Shown: piece after piece, positions 34,039 through 43,779 of the stretch
Layout: each line of letters opens with the position of its first letter
Position numbering within the stretch: position 1 is the stretch's first letter
Source: Candidatus Bodocaedibacter vickermanii
GTDB taxonomy: Bacteria > Pseudomonadota > Alphaproteobacteria > UBA6184
Assembly (NCBI RefSeq): GCF_014896945.1
Contig: NZ_CP054719.1
Location: forward strand, 1,327,312 to 1,391,311
Reading direction: 5' to 3'
DNA length: 64,000 nt
Notes under the pieces: generated by a model
Database searches by the model: none
What the model was told of the DNA's origin: nothing
Seen by the model: only the letters and a program-made list of their open reading frames with translations
Position numbers and translations under genes: made by a program

Positions 34039-36822
34039 ATGTGCGATTCAAAGATAATACTAAGTATTATATCGTTAATTACAACGAATTTTTTATTTGC
34101 TAGTAATAACCAAGTCAAGACAGGAGACGGTAATAGAATTCACCTTGCCTCAGCAAAGCTTATTAATAGTGAGAATGACATTTGCTGGAAACCTGTCCAA
34201 TGTAACTTGCCGTTACCAGCATCTGCAGTTTTGTTAGAACGTGCTGGATTAATTGAACGGTTAAAGGGATATTTTAAATCCAATGCTGATATTACAACAG
34301 TTGCACTAGTTGGTGTTGTTGGAATGGGGGGCGTTGGAAAAACGACACTTGCTCGGTTGTGGGCAGCGAAACGTATTGCTGAGTCTCCGACCCTGACTGT
34401 ATGGGAATTTAATGCCGAAACAGAAGCAACTTTACTGCAATCTTTGAAAGAGTTTTCTACACGATTAGCTCAAACACCGGATCAGAAAGCTATTTTACAA
34501 AGTATTGAAGATATCAAAGATTCTACAGATCGTGAAGCCAAGCGATTGGTCTTTGTACAAGATGTATTAAGAGCTTCGGAAGGATGGGTATTGGTCTATG
34601 ACAACGTGGAACGTTTGGGAGACATCTTCAAGTATTTACCGCAAGCATCAACGGTGTGGGGAAAGGGGCAAGTTATCCTGACCACACGAAATGCTCAGCT
34701 GAAAAATGTGGGAGAACAGATCTTAACCTTAGAAGATCTAACCCCCGATGAAGAACTAACATTGTATTCACGTATCCGCCATCAGAAAGAACCCCAACAG
34801 CTAACATCAAAAGAAACCGAAGATGCACAGCTAGTTTTAAAGAAACTTCCTCCATTCCCATTGGATATTTCGATTGCGGCTAAATATATAGGAAATTATA
34901 AGTTATCACCTGCCGAATATTTGGCAGCCTTAGACAAGCAAGACGCATCTTTTTTAGAGGTGCAGCAAGAACTCCTAAAAGACGGTGGGGAGTATAATAA
35001 GACACGTTATGAGATTATCACGTTATCGATTAAAAAGATTATAGAAAGTGATACAGAAAACCTTCAGAAGTTATTAATGCTTAGTATGATGGACTCACAA
35101 GATGTTCCCAAAGAAATGTTAAGTAACACATCTGAAGGGATTAAGGTATCAGGGAAAGCCGATAAATTTATACGGGAAATGATGAAGCATTCGTTGGTCA
35201 CTATGGGGACAGCATCGGGTGATATTGGGACAATCTCAATGCATCGCAGCACATGGGAAATCATGTATGCGTACTTGGTGAGCACCTTAAAGCTTAGCCA
35301 ATCACATCCAGTAGTCCGCAATGTTATCCGAAGTATGGCGGATTATGTTTACAGTGCCATTGATGAAGCAAAACGCAGTGTGTTACTGTTACTAGAATCC
35401 CATGGAAAACGTATATCTACTAGTGAGTTATTGACGACAGACGAACAGATGAAAGTCACGGGGATGTTAGGCTGTATTTATTTTTACACCAGCAAGGGTA
35501 AAGACGCTCAAGAGCTCCTTGAAAAAAGCATAAAATACATTGAGTTGAATATATCTCGCGATCAACAAAGATTGGCGCGGCTATATCTTCATTTAGGATT
35601 AACGTATCGTCTTAATTGTAAATATTCATTAGCAGAAGAGTATTTGTCTAAAGCGATAAAGGCATATACATATTCAAATAACACCCCGGGACGCATTGAG
35701 GCGCTTTGCTTGTTAGCACACATGTATGTTGTAAAAGGTGATTTTTTAAAAACCAAAGAACAACTTGAAAAGGTTAAGGCGCTAGATAGCAAGGATACAT
35801 CAACCAAAGATATCATTCTACGCGTCACCAGTTTGGTAGAGCGAGAACTAGGAAATATGTCGATTGCATTAGAGTCTATTAATCAAAGCATTGTTCAACG
35901 AGAGGTCGCGAAGAAATGCGATCAGATACAGGCGTGGAATTTGGTGTATAAAAGCCTTGTTTACAAAGACATGGGTGATTATGCTTCTGCTGCGGAATGG
36001 GCAAAAAAAGGAGATATGTTGCATGCCGAATATGATGCTACGTCAAAAATGTACGCTGGTTTAATAATGCACAGAGGTAGTATAAACAGACTTTTAGGTA
36101 ATTATGATATCTCTGAAAAAGAAATAAAAATAGCCTTAGCGATCTGCGAAAAAGAAGCAGAAGAAAGCCCTATGGAAGTTGGTCGGGGAAAGATTTTTTT
36201 AGCGAAAGTGTATCGCAATACAGGACATTTGGACAAAGCCTTCACAGAAGCAAAAGCTGCTGAAAGACTATACATTGATTTATTTGGAGAAAAGAATTTA
36301 CGAACATCGTGGATTCGAATGACGATCGGTCAGATTTATAACGATCAAGGTAAGTACTGTGAAGCCAGAGATGTCTTTCAAGAATGCTTGGATGTTCACA
36401 GAACGATGTTAAGTGATGCCCATCCAAAGATTGGAAAGATCTTAAGTGAATTGGGGTATGCCCAGGTTAAGCTTGGAGATATCAAACAAGGTCACGCGAA
36501 CTTGGAGCTTGGGCTAAAGAACTATGAAGCACATTATGGGAAAGACCATCTGCGTACGGCCTATGTGTTGCGTTTAATCAGTGACAGCCTTCAACTTCAA
36601 GGTGATTTGAAAGGCGCTGAAGCAGCTGCATTAAGAGCATATACAATCTGCCAAAAAGCAAACCATCCTGATCAGATTTTAAGCTTAGAACGATTGGGTG
36701 ATGTTCGGTTAAAGTCTGGAAATACTCAAGGGAGCGATGACTTGAAAAAAGCTTTAAATATGGCAGAAATAACTTTCGGTGCAGACTCACCCCATGTTAC
36801 ACGCATAAAAGCAAAGCTGTAA
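34039..36822 (+). CDS. Exported NB-ARC (STAND) NTPase with TPR repeats
   Basis: A 927-residue protein. The N-terminus looks like a signal peptide (MCDSKIILSIISLITTNFLF, then ASNN). An NB-ARC domain follows: P-loop GMGGVGKTT (95-103), Walker B WVLVYDNVE (183-191), sensor LTTRN (214-218) and a PPFPLDISIAAKYI segment in the GLPL position. From about residue 440 to the end are many TPR-like units (RLYLHLGLTYRLNCKYSLAEEYLSKAI...). This is the plan of NLR-like STAND switch proteins. A signal peptide on such a protein is unusual. Single gene, not in an operon. Confidence 0.82.
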   Translation: MCDSKIILSIISLITTNFLFASNNQVKTGDGNRIHLASAKLINSENDICWKPVQCNLPLPASAVLLERAGLIERLKGYFKSNADITTVALVGVVGMGGVGKTTLARLWAAKRIAESPTLTVWEFNAETEATLLQSLKEFSTRLAQTPDQKAILQSIEDIKDSTDREAKRLVFVQDVLRASEGWVLVYDNVERLGDIFKYLPQASTVWGKGQVILTTRNAQLKNVGEQILTLEDLTPDEELTLYSRIRHQKEPQQLTSKETEDAQLVLKKLPPFPLDISIAAKYIGNYKLSPAEYLAALDKQDASFLEVQQELLKDGGEYNKTRYEIITLSIKKIIESDTENLQKLLMLSMMDSQDVPKEMLSNTSEGIKVSGKADKFIREMMKHSLVTMGTASGDIGTISMHRSTWEIMYAYLVSTLKLSQSHPVVRNVIRSMADYVYSAIDEAKRSVLLLLESHGKRISTSELLTTDEQMKVTGMLGCIYFYTSKGKDAQELLEKSIKYIELNISRDQQRLARLYLHLGLTYRLNCKYSLAEEYLSKAIKAYTYSNNTPGRIEALCLLAHMYVVKGDFLKTKEQLEKVKALDSKDTSTKDIILRVTSLVERELGNMSIALESINQSIVQREVAKKCDQIQAWNLVYKSLVYKDMGDYASAAEWAKKGDMLHAEYDATSKMYAGLIMHRGSINRLLGNYDISEKEIKIALAICEKEAEESPMEVGRGKIFLAKVYRNTGHLDKAFTEAKAAERLYIDLFGEKNLRTSWIRMTIGQIYNDQGKYCEARDVFQECLDVHRTMLSDAHPKIGKILSELGYAQVKLGDIKQGHANLELGLKNYEAHYGKDHLRTAYVLRLISDSLQLQGDLKGAEAAALRAYTICQKANHPDQILSLERLGDVRLKSGNTQGSDDLKKALNMAEITFGADSPHVTRIKAKL

Positions 36823-36853
36823 TATCTATAGCTAAACACACATAAAAACGATT

Positions 36854-36909
36854 GCGCAGCGCCCTTTGCTCCACAATGCCCTAACGGGCAAGCAGGAGCA
36901 AACCTGCGC
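36854..36909 (+). repeat. Structured repeat R5, copy 2
   Basis: GCGCAG/CTGCGC encloses TTGCTCC/GGAGCAA and TGCCC-TAAC-GGGCA. A CCGCA-TAGC-TGCGG hairpin and a PE left arm (GTGTTTGTGCGAATCGGATC) with core CAGGGATCATCCCTG follow to about 37005. Confidence 0.6.
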
Positions 36910-37082
36910 CTATTGAGCCGCATAGCTGCGGTAGTGGAGTTGTAATCCGTGTTTGTGCGAATCGGATCTAATCTATGGGGTCAGGGATCATCCCTGGTGC
37001 CAAAAATCTTTGGTTTGTTCATGAATTGTTAATTTTTGCGCGGTATAGTACATTTAGTGTGCACATACATTGTTATTTTAAC

Positions 37083-37194
37083 CCCCAGTTTCGTGAAGAA
37101 ATGACGGAAAACTTCGTCTATTTCTTCTCCGATCTCTAAGATGGGTGTTGTCCCCCCACCCGAAGTTCACTGAGGGTGACAGGGTGGGGGGTGG
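37083..37194 (+). repeat. Repeat R8, copy 2
   Basis: Contains AGAAATGACGG and the arms CCCCCCACCC and GGGTGGGGGG around CGAAGTTCACTGAGGGTGAC. The other copy, in reverse, is the insertion target of the IS at 230-1438. Confidence 0.6.
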
Positions 37195-37264
37195 TGCGAA
37201 AAAAAATTTAAAAAATTATTAACCTTTATTAATATAGGAACTCAATCCAAGCAAAATGATCCCC

Positions 37265-37520
37265 CTGCTTGCCCTTTGCTCCACAATGCCCTAACGGGCA
37301 AGCAAGAGCAAACCTGCACTATTGAGCCGCATAGCTGCGGTAGTGGAGTTGTAATCCGTGTCTGAACGAATCGGATCTAAGCAACGTGCCGCCAGGGAGA
37401 TTCCTGGACTCAATGGGTAATAGGGTTTGTGAAAATTATAATCCATGTCTGAACGAATCGGATGTGACTTAATGAGTGCAGCATCATGCTGCCAACGGCA
37501 CGTTGCCAGCGTCACACTGG
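37265..37520. repeat. R5 copy 3 followed by two palindromic elements
   Basis: R5 (TGCTCC...TGCCCTAACGGGCA...GAGCA) is followed by PE left arms at about 37350 and 37440 (TCTGAACGAATCGGAT both times). The cores CCAGGGAGATTCCTGG, GCAGCATCATGCTGC, CAACGGCACGTTG and CCAGCGTCACACTGG follow. The last core abuts the stop of the ABC transporter gene. No gene is present between 36823 and 37520. Confidence 0.6.
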
Positions 37521-39080
37521 TTACTCCTGGTGCACTTCATTTAAATGTCCATTCTTTAATTCAAAGAATCGATTCATTTTACGTAATGTTGTTTGGCGGT
37601 GAGTGATCATAATAACGGTTGGGACGGTTTGCAAGATTGCATAGATGAATTGATCCACGGATTTGCGATCTAGCGCGTTTGTTGTTTCATCTAAAATAAT
37701 AATTTGAGGTTTTTTTTCTAAGGCTCTATTGATTAAATAGCGTTGGTGCTCCCCACCACTAAATGCTTTTTTCTTTAATTCCAAGCCATGTTCATGTTCG
37801 TGGGTTTCAAGCTCTCTGTGGGTATGATCTTGAGGTATATAGCACAGAACTTGTCCTAATGATTCGGATTGAATCTGATACAGGTCTGTCTGTCCGTAGG
37901 TGGCCGTTCCTGCAGTGGGTGAGATGAGGCCCGTCAAGATATGACACAGTGTTGATTTTCCAACTCCAGATGGACCAAAAATTCCTATTCTGTCGCCAGG
38001 ATTAATTGTTAAGTTAATATTATGTAATAACGGTTTTTTCTCAGGATACCCAAACGACACGTTATCCAGTTGAATCGGTTGAGGGTGAATGTTCTGTAAT
38101 TGAATGTGTTTGTTTTCTGAGGGAAGATTTAAAATGTCCAATGTCTTGTTTAGATCGATAATTCCCCCGAAAAAGCGCGTCATATTTCGTGTTATTTCTA
38201 ATAAAGGAGAATACATCGATGAAATTAATCCGTAGATTAACACCAGCTTATCTAGCTTGATTATTCCATGGGCATAGTCAATCATTACGATAGAAAAGAC
38301 AATACCAGACCCGATGTAAAAAATAAAATCTTGGGCTAAATGTAATGTATACAGTGCAACGTTATGTTTTTCCCATGCGGTGGCTTCCAAATCAAACAAG
38401 TGACTAAGGTGTTTAGTTTCAGCAGAAAGGTTAAACCGTGCAGATGATGTGGTGTGTAAACTATGAGCTACGGCAACAGTGACGTTATCAGTTAAATGCC
38501 ACGCTTTGATTTTTGCCTGCGAATAATACCTCAAGCAAAAGGCAGAGACAATTAAACTGCAGTATGCAGCGCTGATGATTCCAAAGCATATCGCATCTGT
38601 TAATGCTAATGCAATCGAAAGGCTGATGACTTTGCTGATGCTTGGAAAAATCGAAATAAATGAAACGCGCATAAACTGTCGGATGCTTTGAGAGACTCGC
38701 GTTGTTGCACTTATGATTTCTTGTACATTATATTTTTCTAAATTCAGAAAACTGATCGTATGGCTTTTTAAGATTGTTCTAAGACGAATACTTTTTATGG
38801 CTTGGTTTGTAACGGTAAAAAAGACAATCTCTCGAAAGTGAGGGGCTGTTTTCTTGATTGTCCAACATACAAATAATAATAGAGTCATTCCTAGAAACCA
38901 TGAAGCCGTCGTGGGTTTAATATCAGCGGCGATTATGTTTTTCCAAATGTATGGAAAAAAAGTTGCTGCAACAATGTCAATTCCAATTAAAAATAGTGTT
39001 AGAAGGGTTGCAATTCTAACTTTAAAAGAGCCCCATAAATAGGGAAGCAATAGCGTAAAAATGCGAATAATTTTATTCAT
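37521..39080 (-). CDS. ABC exporter (fused membrane and ATPase domains)
   Basis: A 519-residue half-transporter with about five to six membrane helices and a C-terminal ATPase: Walker A GPSGVGKST, signature FSGGEHQRYL and Walker B QIIILDETTNALD. It would work as a homodimer in the inner membrane. The ATPase helical region is short and His-rich (HTHRELETHEHEHGLELKKK), which could respond to metal. The substrate is unknown; an ATM1/HMT1-like exporter is one option. Its 3' end abuts a palindromic element. Confidence 0.8.
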   Translation of the reverse strand: MNKIIRIFTLLLPYLWGSFKVRIATLLTLFLIGIDIVAATFFPYIWKNIIAADIKPTTASWFLGMTLLLFVCWTIKKTAPHFREIVFFTVTNQAIKSIRLRTILKSHTISFLNLEKYNVQEIISATTRVSQSIRQFMRVSFISIFPSISKVISLSIALALTDAICFGIISAAYCSLIVSAFCLRYYSQAKIKAWHLTDNVTVAVAHSLHTTSSARFNLSAETKHLSHLFDLEATAWEKHNVALYTLHLAQDFIFYIGSGIVFSIVMIDYAHGIIKLDKLVLIYGLISSMYSPLLEITRNMTRFFGGIIDLNKTLDILNLPSENKHIQLQNIHPQPIQLDNVSFGYPEKKPLLHNINLTINPGDRIGIFGPSGVGKSTLCHILTGLISPTAGTATYGQTDLYQIQSESLGQVLCYIPQDHTHRELETHEHEHGLELKKKAFSGGEHQRYLINRALEKKPQIIILDETTNALDRKSVDQFIYAILQTVPTVIMITHRQTTLRKMNRFFELKNGHLNEVHQE

Positions 39081-39188
39081 GGAAATCCTGATAACTTTTT
39101 TACAGTATTAAGCTTTTTTTCTTTGTAAATAAAGGTTTTTTTTTATATGATGTTCTTAATTTTCTAACCTAAGCTAGGGTCTTTTCCA

Positions 39189-40208
39189 ATGAATGCAGTA
39201 TTAACTTTTTTTGTATGTGGGTTTTTAATATCCCTATGTGCGGGATATCCCTATATTCGATTGCTTAAACGCATTCAATCTGCGGGTCAACCCATTCGTG
39301 GTGATGGACCTAAACAGCATCTGTCAAAGTCAGGAACCTCAACTATGGGGGGCGTGCTGATACTATTGCCCGTGATATTAAGCTTATTATTTGCACCCTC
39401 TTTATGGAGTGGGGCGAATCTTGGGGTCTTGCTCGTGTTTATTGGATACGCTGCAATTGGGGCAATCGATGACTTAAAAAAAGTGATGAAACGTAACGCT
39501 TATGGCGGAATGACACCTCGGCAAAAGTTAATCTCTCAAATTGGTATAGCATTTATTGGATGGATGGTGGTTCATTTCAACATGCCCGAATCTCAACAAT
39601 TTACAGTGTATTTGCCATTGATTGATGTTCACTTAAACCTATGGTATGCATATATTCCTTTTGCATTGTTTGTGATTGTTGGGGCATCAAATGCAGTGAA
39701 CTTGACAGATGGATTGGATGGTTTGGTAACCGTTCCCGTCGTCATTACATTAAGTTTTTTTCTGTTGTTAATTCTCTGGATACAGCCGTCGTTTATGGTG
39801 AAATTACCAAGCGATCAACTGAATAATTTAGCCAACTTAATTGTATTAATCATTGGCAGTTGCTTAGGATTTTTATATTTCAACTTGTTTCCGGCTAAAA
39901 TTTTTATGGGGGACGTTGGATCTTTGGCGTTGGGCGGATTGTTGGGGGTATTAAGCATCGTCCTTAAAGTCGAAATTTTCTTAGCCATTGCGGGGTTGGT
40001 CTTTGTGATAGAGACTGTGTCGGTGATGATCCAGGTTGTTTACTTTAGACGTACTGGGGGTAAGCGTTTTTTTAAAATGGCTCCCCTTCATCATCACTTT
40101 GAACATGTGGGATGGTCTGAAATTCAGGTGGTTAAGCTGTTCTGGGCGATCGCGGCATTCTCAGCCTATATCGCATTAGGGATGGCAGCCCTTGGACATC
40201 GTTTATGA
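39189..40208 (+). CDS. mraY: Phospho-MurNAc-pentapeptide transferase
   Basis: Transfers phospho-MurNAc-pentapeptide to undecaprenyl phosphate (lipid I) in the inner membrane. Motifs NLTDGLDGL, FPAKIFMGDVGSLALGG and MAPLHHHFEHVGW are intact. The 339-residue protein is somewhat short at the N-terminus compared with usual members. It is the first gene of a five-gene mur/fts unit, and its stop overlaps the murD start (ATGA). Confidence 0.96.
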   Translation: MNAVLTFFVCGFLISLCAGYPYIRLLKRIQSAGQPIRGDGPKQHLSKSGTSTMGGVLILLPVILSLLFAPSLWSGANLGVLLVFIGYAAIGAIDDLKKVMKRNAYGGMTPRQKLISQIGIAFIGWMVVHFNMPESQQFTVYLPLIDVHLNLWYAYIPFALFVIVGASNAVNLTDGLDGLVTVPVVITLSFFLLLILWIQPSFMVKLPSDQLNNLANLIVLIIGSCLGFLYFNLFPAKIFMGDVGSLALGGLLGVLSIVLKVEIFLAIAGLVFVIETVSVMIQVVYFRRTGGKRFFKMAPLHHHFEHVGWSEIQVVKLFWAIAAFSAYIALGMAALGHRL

Positions 40209-41557
40209 AATACATCATTGGTCTTGGTAAAACGGGGGTATCGGTTGTTCGATATTTTTTAGAGCACCAAATTCCATTTATTGCCTGGGATGATACACCC
40301 GTACTGCAAGAAAAAGTTCAATTAATGGGGGGGGCAATTGTTGCGCCCAGCCAAGCTCCTTGGCATGCAGTTGAAGAACTTATTTTAAGTCCGGGGATTC
40401 CAACCACATTTCCAACCCCCCACGTGGCTGTGCAACTTGCGAAAAAATATCACATTCCCTATGTTGGTGATGTTGAGTATTGGTATAAGCGTACTCAATA
40501 TTCCGGGTATCGATATGTGGGGGTGACGGGAACTAACGGAAAGTCTACTACCCATGCAATTATCGACTATGTTTTAAATGCGTTGAATCTTCCCCATTTT
40601 TCAGGTGGAAATAGCGGTGTGCCTGTGTTGGATGCGCCAAAGCTTGCATCTGGCGCCGTTATCAATCTGGAAATGTCGTCGTATCAATTAGATATTCTGG
40701 ATCAAATGACCTTTGATGCGGGGGTAATCTTGAACATTACGCCAGATCATTTGGATCGTCATGGAAACATGGAAAACTATATTTTATCCAAGATAACTCA
40801 AATTACCCGTGTTAAGCCCGGAGGGTTAAAGGTTGTTGGTGTTGATTGTCCAGGGGGTAAAGAAGCTTACGATAGTCTTACTGCATCTGGGCAGACAGAC
40901 ATTATTCCCATTAGTGCAACCCAAGTTGTCGAAAAAGGCATATATACTGTGGGTAATCAAGTCATTTCAACGGAAAATGATGGCAATACCGTTTTGGGGT
41001 TAATACCAGATAGTTTACCTGGGGCGCATAATGCGCAAAATGTTATGGCTGCTATGTTAGTATGCAGGCATTTGGAAATTGATGTTTCAGAGTTTTTCAG
41101 GGTTTTGCCATCGTATCCAGGGCTAGCGCATCGACAAGAGCGGGTATTAGATACACCAAAGGCATTGTTTATTAACGACAGCAAAGCCACTAACGCAGAT
41201 GCAACGTTGCCGGCGCTTAAAACATATCTCAATGTTTATTGGATTGTGGGTGGCATTGCGAAAGATGAGGGCGTTGTTCCGTTGTTGCCCTATTTAGAGT
41301 ATGTTGAAAAGATTTTTTTAATCGGTGAATCTGCGGAGCGTTTTCAAGCAGAGCTAAAGAGTGTATCTCCTTTAGTGTTAAAAATGGATACGTTAGATAA
41401 TGCGATGAATTTTATTGCAAAAGAATTAGATCAGGCGGATCATAAGGTGACCGTGTTATTATCGCCAGCATGTGCAAGTCAGGATCAATTCCAGAATTTT
41501 GAACATCGTGGACGGGTCTTTACAGAAATAGTTCAGCAACAGTTTGGATCAAAATAA
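40205..41557 (+). CDS. murD: UDP-MurNAc-L-alanine:D-glutamate ligase
   Basis: A 450-residue Mur ligase that adds D-Glu to UDP-MurNAc-L-Ala in the cytoplasm. It shows the ATP site VTGTNGKST, the ILNITPDHLDRHG segment and the C-terminal INDSKATNADAT motif that identifies MurD. It overlaps mraY by 4 bases, and ftsW begins right after its stop. Confidence 0.96.
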   Translation: MKYIIGLGKTGVSVVRYFLEHQIPFIAWDDTPVLQEKVQLMGGAIVAPSQAPWHAVEELILSPGIPTTFPTPHVAVQLAKKYHIPYVGDVEYWYKRTQYSGYRYVGVTGTNGKSTTHAIIDYVLNALNLPHFSGGNSGVPVLDAPKLASGAVINLEMSSYQLDILDQMTFDAGVILNITPDHLDRHGNMENYILSKITQITRVKPGGLKVVGVDCPGGKEAYDSLTASGQTDIIPISATQVVEKGIYTVGNQVISTENDGNTVLGLIPDSLPGAHNAQNVMAAMLVCRHLEIDVSEFFRVLPSYPGLAHRQERVLDTPKALFINDSKATNADATLPALKTYLNVYWIVGGIAKDEGVVPLLPYLEYVEKIFLIGESAERFQAELKSVSPLVLKMDTLDNAMNFIAKELDQADHKVTVLLSPACASQDQFQNFEHRGRVFTEIVQQQFGSK

Positions 41558-42685
41558 ATGGTATTGTTTTCTAGAACGGATAAAAGTTTATTGGGTCGAT
41601 GGTGGTGGTCTGTGGATCGACCGTTATTGGTATGTTTTTTGATCTTAATGTTTTTTGGTGTGATGTTAACGATGGCGGGCAGCCCACCCGTGGCTGAACG
41701 GTTGGGGCTAGACTCATTTCACTTTGTGAAACGCCATGTTGTGATGTTACTACCCACCATTGCACTCATGATCTTTTTTTCGTTTTTAAACCTGAAGAAC
41801 ATGCGGCTTATTTCTCTTGTAACATTTCTAGGTGTTGTTCTGTTGCTGCTTATCACCCCATTTTTTGGAACAGAAATCAAGGGGGCCAGGCGTTGGTTAA
41901 ACATTGGTGGATTTTCATTGCAAGCCTCAGAGTTTTTGAAACCTGTTTTTTGTATTATGAATGCGTGGGTATTTAGCCACTTAGCAAAACAATTTAATAT
42001 TAAACGCCCATGGATAATCAGCATGGGATTGTTTGGATTTATGGCGTTGTTATTGTTATTACAGCCAGATCTTGGAATGACGGTTGTGATTACGGCGATT
42101 TGGGCGATTCAGTTTTTTATGACAGGATTATCGTTCCAAGTGATCGCTGTTATTGGGGCATCCGGTATAGCTGGTCTAGTGGGTGCGTATTTCTTATTTC
42201 CCCATGTGTCCGATCGTATGAATAAGTTCTTGTTTGTGACGGATGATAAATTCGGGGCATCCTATCAAATTGAAAAATCATTAAATGCTTTCCGAAATGG
42301 TGGGCTATGGGGGCAGGGACCGGGTGAGGGTGTTTATAAAAAACACTTACCCGATGCTCATGCTGATTTTATCTTTTCCGTTGCCGGCGAAGAATTCGGT
42401 TTAATTGTATGTGCAATCCTGGTTGGGGTGTTCGCAGTGATTTTTTTCAGAGCCTTGGTTCAACTTAACCGAGAGCGCAATTTTTTCGTAATTATAGCAG
42501 GCGTTGGATTGGTTGTATCATTTACGTTTCAATCTGTGATTAATATGGCGTCTGCCTTAAATTTAATTCCAACAAAGGGAATGACGTTGCCATTTGTGAG
42601 TTATGGTGGATCCTCATTGTTGGCATTGGGCATTCACACAGGTTTGATTTTGGGGTTAACACGTCATCGTATGGAGTATAAGTAA
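41558..42685 (+). CDS. ftsW: Lipid II polymerase/SEDS protein FtsW
   Basis: A 375-residue SEDS membrane protein that polymerises septal peptidoglycan. About ten helices are visible, with ATKGMTLPFVSYGGSSLLALG (written here as TKGMTLPFVSYGGSS) near the C-terminus and GEEFGLIVCAILVG before it. FtsW rather than RodA is supported by its place between murD and murG. It overlaps murG by one base. Confidence 0.94.
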   Translation: MVLFSRTDKSLLGRWWWSVDRPLLVCFLILMFFGVMLTMAGSPPVAERLGLDSFHFVKRHVVMLLPTIALMIFFSFLNLKNMRLISLVTFLGVVLLLLITPFFGTEIKGARRWLNIGGFSLQASEFLKPVFCIMNAWVFSHLAKQFNIKRPWIISMGLFGFMALLLLLQPDLGMTVVITAIWAIQFFMTGLSFQVIAVIGASGIAGLVGAYFLFPHVSDRMNKFLFVTDDKFGASYQIEKSLNAFRNGGLWGQGPGEGVYKKHLPDAHADFIFSVAGEEFGLIVCAILVGVFAVIFFRALVQLNRERNFFVIIAGVGLVVSFTFQSVINMASALNLIPTKGMTLPFVSYGGSSLLALGIHTGLILGLTRHRMEYK

Positions 42686-43776
42686 TGGCATCCACAATTA
42701 TATTAGCAGCAGGCGGCACGGGTGGGCATATTTTCCCAGCAGAGGCGATTGCAACAGCATTGACGTTAAAAGGACACAAGGTCATTTTCATTACGGATCG
42801 GGCAGGGCGTAAGTTTGATCGGTTGCCTCCTTCTGTACAAATCATGGTGCTGCCGATGTGTCGTCGCAAAAATAGTTTTATTGGAATGGCCAAATTTGGT
42901 TGGGGATTGTTAAGATCTATGTACCATGTTTACCGCGGGTATAAAATGATGAAGCCTTCGATAGTTATTGGTTTTGGCGGATATCCTGCTTTTCCCCCTG
43001 TGGTGGTTGCTCAAGGGTTAAAAATACCGACTATTTTGCATGAACAAAATGCAGTTCTAGGTCAAGTGAACCGTATCTTATGCAAGGGGGTAAAACACTT
43101 AGCATTATCCTTTGACAACACACAAAAAGTTGAAACCAAAGCCTCAGTTACGGTTACGGGAACGCCTGTTCGTGATGTGTTTTATGAATTCCGTGAAACA
43201 GACTATGCAGTGTTTGATTCTAATGAAAAGATCCATGTGTTAGTGACCGGTGGAAGCCAAGGTGCTAAAGTCTTTTCAACGGTGATACCCAAAGCTATCG
43301 CCAAGTTACCAGAAGCGCTTAAACATCGTTTGTCGATCATTCATCAATGTCCCAAAGGTGATGTGGATAGCTTAAGTATGGCGTATAAAGATGCCGGGGT
43401 TCAGGCAGAAGTTGTTGATTTTATTGAAAACATGTCAGAGCAAATCTCAACAGCGCATCTTGTCATTGCAAGGGCTGGAGCCTCAACATTGGCAGAATTG
43501 GAAATCATTGGGCGACCTGTAATTTTGGTTCCATTTCCAGGTGCAAAGGATGATCATCAATGGGTCAATGCCCAGCATATTCAGCAAGCAAAAGCTGGAT
43601 GGTGTGTGCGTCAGCATGAATTCACGTCTGACTATTTAGCCAATCAATTAGAGTGCTTGATTAACGACCCTAAACTCTTATATGATGCAGCAATAAAAAT
43701 GAAGGCTTTGGGGCGAACAACATCAACCGAAGACATCATTAACTTAATCGAAACAGAACTTAATAAGGACAGATAA
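42685..43776 (+). CDS. murG: Lipid II synthase (GlcNAc transferase)
   Basis: A 363-residue glycosyltransferase that adds GlcNAc to lipid I at the inner face of the membrane. It shows GGTGGHIFPAEAIA, VIGFGGYPAFPPVVVA, LHEQNAVLGQVNR and ARAGASTLAELEIIGRPVILVP, all typical of MurG. Length is normal. The gap to murC is 3 bp. Confidence 0.96.
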   Translation: MASTIILAAGGTGGHIFPAEAIATALTLKGHKVIFITDRAGRKFDRLPPSVQIMVLPMCRRKNSFIGMAKFGWGLLRSMYHVYRGYKMMKPSIVIGFGGYPAFPPVVVAQGLKIPTILHEQNAVLGQVNRILCKGVKHLALSFDNTQKVETKASVTVTGTPVRDVFYEFRETDYAVFDSNEKIHVLVTGGSQGAKVFSTVIPKAIAKLPEALKHRLSIIHQCPKGDVDSLSMAYKDAGVQAEVVDFIENMSEQISTAHLVIARAGASTLAELEIIGRPVILVPFPGAKDDHQWVNAQHIQQAKAGWCVRQHEFTSDYLANQLECLINDPKLLYDAAIKMKALGRTTSTEDIINLIETELNKDR

Positions 43777-43779
43777 ACA

